Origin: Alphaproteobacteria bacterium | GTDB lineage: Bacteria > Pseudomonadota > Alphaproteobacteria > RF32 > UBA3637 | DNA: 7,544 nt | Direction: 5' to 3' | Assembly (NCBI GenBank): GCA_017632555.1 | Contig: JAGBRF010000084.1 | Span: 1-7,544 of the forward strand | Part shown: in pieces, positions 4,624 through 7,544 of the stretch | How the letters are laid out: every line of letters begins with the position of its first letter | How positions within the stretch are numbered: the first letter of the stretch is position 1 | Translations under genes and position numbers: made by a program | The notes under the pieces: model-generated | What the model was told of the DNA's origin: nothing | The model's input: only the letters and a program-made list of their open reading frames with translations | The model's database searches: none

Positions 4624-7245
4624 ATGGAAAAAGAACAAAAAATTACACCGATGATGGAACAATATTTGGCGGTAAAAGAACAAAATCCGGATTATTTGTT
4701 GTTTTATCGATTGGGTGATTTTTACGAATTGTTTTTTGATGATGCCATTAAAGCATCTGCCGCTTTGGATATTGCTCTGACAAAACGCGGAAAACATTTG
4801 GGTAAAGACGTTCCCATGTGCGGTGTGCCTTTTCATTCATACGAATCTTATTTGGCACGATTAGTTCAAAAAGGATACAAAGTCGCCATTTGCGAACAAA
4901 TGGAAACACCGGAAGAAGCCAAAAAACGCGGACCCAACGCCACTTTGAATCGCAGTGTTATTCGTTTGGTCACAGCCGGCACATTGACGGAAGATGTGTT
5001 ATTGGAAGCCAAACGCCATAATTATTTATTGGTGGCTGTGTTGGACGGCGCTGATGTCGGATTGGCTTGGGCAGATATGTCAACCGGTGATTTTTACACG
5101 CAATTAGTTCCTTTGGCAAATTTAGCAAACACTTTGGCGCGTTTGGAACCATCCGAAATTATTCGGTCTATGGCACATTGCAACAATGTTGCTTTTAATA
5201 AAGTGATGACACAATTTATGGATTGCCGGTCCAGTATGCCGGATGCTCGTTTTTCTTATTTGAACGCAAAAGAACGTTTGGAAAAAACGTTTAATGTCAA
5301 ATCTATGGAAGCTTTTGGTGCTTTTTCCCGTTCGGAAATTATTGCCGCCGGTGTGTTGTTGGATTACATAAACTTGACGCAAAAAAGTGATTTGTGCAGT
5401 TTGAAAATTCCCGTCCGTCAAAACGAAAACGAATTGATGCAAATTGATGCCGCAACGCGACATAGTTTGGAATTATTTCATTCTATGTCAAAAGAAAGGG
5501 GTGCCAAAAGCCTGTATCAAATAATGGACAGGACTTTAACCGGTGCCGGCGGTCGTTTGTTTGCCGAATATTTATCTTCTCCGCAAACAGATGTTAAAGT
5601 TATCAACGAACGGTTGGATGCTATTCAGTTTTTAATAAACGAAACCGGCGTACGTGAAAAAATACGTGATCTGTTAAAAAAAATGCCGGACATTGATCGG
5701 TCTTTGGCGCGTTTGGCTTTGGGTCGTGGCGGTCCGCGTGATTTGGGTTGCTTGCGTGATGCTATGTTGGCTTTACCGGCGGTTAAAAACGTTTTCTTAC
5801 GTTCCGATAATCCCGTACACATTCAACGGGCGTTGGACAGTTTAATGGACTTTTCCGATTTGGCGGAAACATTGAAAGAAGCATTGGAACCGGATTTACC
5901 CGTTCGGGTGCGTGAAGGCAATTTTATTTCAAAGGGCTTTCATGCCGGTTTGGATAAATTAAAGGAATTTCGTGATGATTCCAGCATGCTTATTATGGAA
6001 ATGCAAACACGTTATTCGCGGGAACAAGATATTCCGAACCTAAAAATTTCCTATAACAATTTGTTGGGGTGGTTTGTGGAAGTAAATGCCAAATTTGCCC
6101 CCAAGCTGATCAACAATCCGGAACTTGGTTTTATTCACAGACAAAGCTTATCCAACAGCGTTCGTTTTACCACAAAAGAATTATCCGAAATAGAAAACCA
6201 ATTACGTGGTGCCGGTGATAAAATCAAAGCGTTTGAAGAAGAAATTTTTGCCGATTTGGTCCAGCAAACATTATTGAGACATCACGATTTGATGTTGGCT
6301 TCACGGGCTTTGGCTGATTTGGATGTGTCCGCCGGTTTGGCAGAATTGGCTATTCAAAAAAATTATTGCCACCCGGTTATTGACAATTCGCTTGTTTTTG
6401 AAATTCAAGGCGGTCGCCACCCCGTTGTAGAAGAAGCTTTAAGCAAAGAACATCAAACATTTTCGGCAAATGATTGCCTGTTAAACGATACGGATAATTT
6501 GTGGTTGTTGACCGGACCCAACATGGCCGGTAAAAGCACTTTTCTGCGTCAAAATGCGCTGATAGCCATTATGGCACAAGCTGGATCTTTTGTCCCCGCC
6601 CAAAGCGCCCATATCGGTGTTGTTGATAAAGTCTTTTCACGTGTCGGTGCTTCCGATGATTTGGCGCGCGGACAATCAACCTTTATGGTCGAAATGGTGG
6701 AAACGGCAACAATTTTGAATCATGCCACAAACAAATCTTTGGTGATTTTGGATGAAATCGGACGTGGTACCGCCACATTTGACGGATTGTCTATTGCTTG
6801 GGCGGTTGTGGAATATTTGCACGACCACAATCAATGTCGCACCATTTTTGCAACGCACTATCACGAATTGACGGCATTAAAAAGCAAGTTGAACAGAATG
6901 TCCCTGCATCAAATGATGATTAAAGAATGGGATGATGAAGTCATTTTCTTGCACACGGTTGGCGAAGGTGCTGTTGATAAATCGTATGGTATTCATGTCG
7001 GAAAATTGGCCGGCCTGCCCGCCGTTGTTGTTAAACGTGCAGAACAAATTTTGAAAAAGTTGGAAACTCAAAATACGCATACAACAACCATTGTTGATGA
7101 TTTGCCTTTGTTTTCCAGTGTTGTTCAAAGTCAAGAAAAGGAAACATCAAAGGCCGAACTATTGCTTGGTGAACTCAATCCGGACAATATGTCACCCAAA
7201 CAAGCGCTTGATGCTTTGTATGAATTAAAAAGCTTGTTAAGTTAA
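4624..7245 (+). CDS. mutS: DNA mismatch repair protein MutS
   Basis: This complete MutS has 873 residues (E. coli MutS is 853). As a cytoplasmic dimer/tetramer it recognises mispaired and looped-out bases and recruits MutL. The mismatch-reading Phe-X-Glu motif is present as GDFYELF (F33, E35). Connector, core and clamp domains follow (about 125-570). The ATPase has Walker A GPNMAGKST (631-639), the signature region FSRVGASDDLARGQSTFMVE (671-690), Walker B LVILDEIGRGT (706-716, D710/E711) and ATHYHEL (743-749), then the dimer helix-turn-helix region YGIHVGKLAGLP (788-799). The tail has DLPLF (826-830), which sits where E. coli has its beta-clamp-binding QMSLL, and a tetramerisation-like end (NPDNMSPKQALDALYELKSLL). 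It is therefore a full-length repair MutS1, not MutS2. TTAAGG (4609-4614) lies 9 nt before the ATG. It is divergent from the kinase gene, and its TAA overlaps the stop of the next, opposing gene. Confidence 0.98.
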   Translation: MEKEQKITPMMEQYLAVKEQNPDYLLFYRLGDFYELFFDDAIKASAALDIALTKRGKHLGKDVPMCGVPFHSYESYLARLVQKGYKVAICEQMETPEEAKKRGPNATLNRSVIRLVTAGTLTEDVLLEAKRHNYLLVAVLDGADVGLAWADMSTGDFYTQLVPLANLANTLARLEPSEIIRSMAHCNNVAFNKVMTQFMDCRSSMPDARFSYLNAKERLEKTFNVKSMEAFGAFSRSEIIAAGVLLDYINLTQKSDLCSLKIPVRQNENELMQIDAATRHSLELFHSMSKERGAKSLYQIMDRTLTGAGGRLFAEYLSSPQTDVKVINERLDAIQFLINETGVREKIRDLLKKMPDIDRSLARLALGRGGPRDLGCLRDAMLALPAVKNVFLRSDNPVHIQRALDSLMDFSDLAETLKEALEPDLPVRVREGNFISKGFHAGLDKLKEFRDDSSMLIMEMQTRYSREQDIPNLKISYNNLLGWFVEVNAKFAPKLINNPELGFIHRQSLSNSVRFTTKELSEIENQLRGAGDKIKAFEEEIFADLVQQTLLRHHDLMLASRALADLDVSAGLAELAIQKNYCHPVIDNSLVFEIQGGRHPVVEEALSKEHQTFSANDCLLNDTDNLWLLTGPNMAGKSTFLRQNALIAIMAQAGSFVPAQSAHIGVVDKVFSRVGASDDLARGQSTFMVEMVETATILNHATNKSLVILDEIGRGTATFDGLSIAWAVVEYLHDHNQCRTIFATHYHELTALKSKLNRMSLHQMMIKEWDDEVIFLHTVGEGAVDKSYGIHVGKLAGLPAVVVKRAEQILKKLETQNTHTTTIVDDLPLFSSVVQSQEKETSKAELLLGELNPDNMSPKQALDALYELKSLLS

Positions 7246-7544
7246 TCTTCTGTTTCCAGCAAAGGATCTTCTTTTTTACCTTTTTTATGGACAATCCAGC
7301 GATAGTGGATTAAAAACCCTATAAAAACCAATGCTGCAAAGAAAAAAGCAACACTGAGTCTGCCATACATATGGCTGTTATCTTCAAAAACCTTAAATAA
7401 ACTTTTATTTCTTAAAAATACATTTTGCTTATTTATCCACTCCGGAGTCCAAATTAAAAGCAAATAAATTGTCGAAAAATAAACCCACATGGAAAAACGT
7501 GTTGCGTTCCACAAATACGTAATTTTTCGATCTTCTTTTTTAAA
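7242..7544 (-). CDS. Unidentified membrane protein, C-terminal 100 residues, runs off the right edge
   Basis: I do not recognise this protein. The visible 100 residues have two hydrophobic helices (about 16-33, SMWVYFSTIYLLLIW, and 62-80, LSVAFFFAALVFIGFLI), a mixed polar loop between them, and a charged C-terminus (HKKGKKEDPLLETED). A TTG at 7514-7512 could be taken as the start, but it has no Shine-Dalgarno, and the frame stays open upstream for ten more codons to the window edge (FKKEDRKITY). I therefore read this as the 3' end of a longer gene. Against a spurious ORF: the frame is the only long one here, it has a membrane-protein composition, and it ends exactly at the mutS stop. The two TAA codons lie on opposite strands of the shared TTAA (4-nt overlap, 7242-7245). 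A small free-standing two-helix protein remains possible. Confidence 0.6.
   Translation of the reverse strand, partial: FKKEDRKITYLWNATRFSMWVYFSTIYLLLIWTPEWINKQNVFLRNKSLFKVFEDNSHMYGRLSVAFFFAALVFIGFLIHYRWIVHKKGKKEDPLLETED

Noticed and set aside
4970..5463. Minus-strand ORFs of 60 and 113 residues within mutS (4970-5152, 5122-5463)
   Set aside because: The MutS frame is continuous and conserved here; there is no ribosome site or family signature on the minus strand.
4624..7245. MutS2 or a defence-related MutS paralogue
   Set aside because: The N-terminal mismatch-binding F-X-E motif, connector domain and C-terminal clamp-binding tail are all present, as in repair MutS1.
7246..7285. T-runs after mutS (near 7272-7288) as an intrinsic terminator
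   Set aside because: No stable GC-containing stem precedes the T-runs, and they code for Lys codons in the opposing gene.
1..7544. CRISPR array, tRNA/rRNA, insertion sequence, phage or defence island
   Set aside because: I saw no regularly spaced repeats, tRNA-like cloverleaf, transposase, integrase or terminal inverted repeats; almost all bases are in conserved chromosomal genes.

Overview
The window looks like ordinary chromosome from a low-GC member of the Alphaproteobacteria. It is AT-rich, with many A/T third codon positions, a standard genetic code (TGA is used as a stop) and tightly packed genes. The assignment rests on the alphaproteobacterial flavour of MutS (LARGQSTFMVEMVETATILN) and DnaK, and on a PhoR-like kinase with almost no periplasmic domain. 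It is an inference without any database search. I see no tRNA, rRNA, CRISPR array, insertion sequence, phage gene or integration site.

Layout from left to right. (1) The first 323 codons of dnaK lie on the minus strand and run off the left edge; the start and a strong ribosome-binding site are present. (2) A 149-bp AT-rich divergent intergenic region holds a heat-shock-like dnaK promoter, an extended -10 on the other strand, and A/T tracts. (3) On the plus strand is a two-gene unit: a membrane-anchored diguanylate cyclase (about seven TM helices, PAS, GGDEF) overlapping by 4 nt a small FtsB/DivIC-type septum protein. (4) A PhoR-like sensor histidine kinase on the minus strand abuts the ftsB-like stop with no spacer. 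(5) An 81-bp divergent region separates the kinase from (6) a complete mutS on the plus strand. (7) The 3' end of an unidentified membrane protein on the minus strand shares the TTAA at its stop with mutS and runs off the right edge.

Functionally the window mixes housekeeping (protein folding, mismatch repair, division) with two membrane signalling proteins: a cyclase predicted to be active with product feedback, and a kinase without a visible partner regulator. The most interesting link is the translationally coupled cyclase and FtsB-like pair, which suggests c-di-GMP signalling co-expressed with septum formation. A second theme is regulatory compactness: both divergent gaps carry -10-like elements that overlap on opposite strands, and both convergent junctions have no room for a terminator. 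I found no clear sign of a wholly new system, and the findings are graded accordingly.
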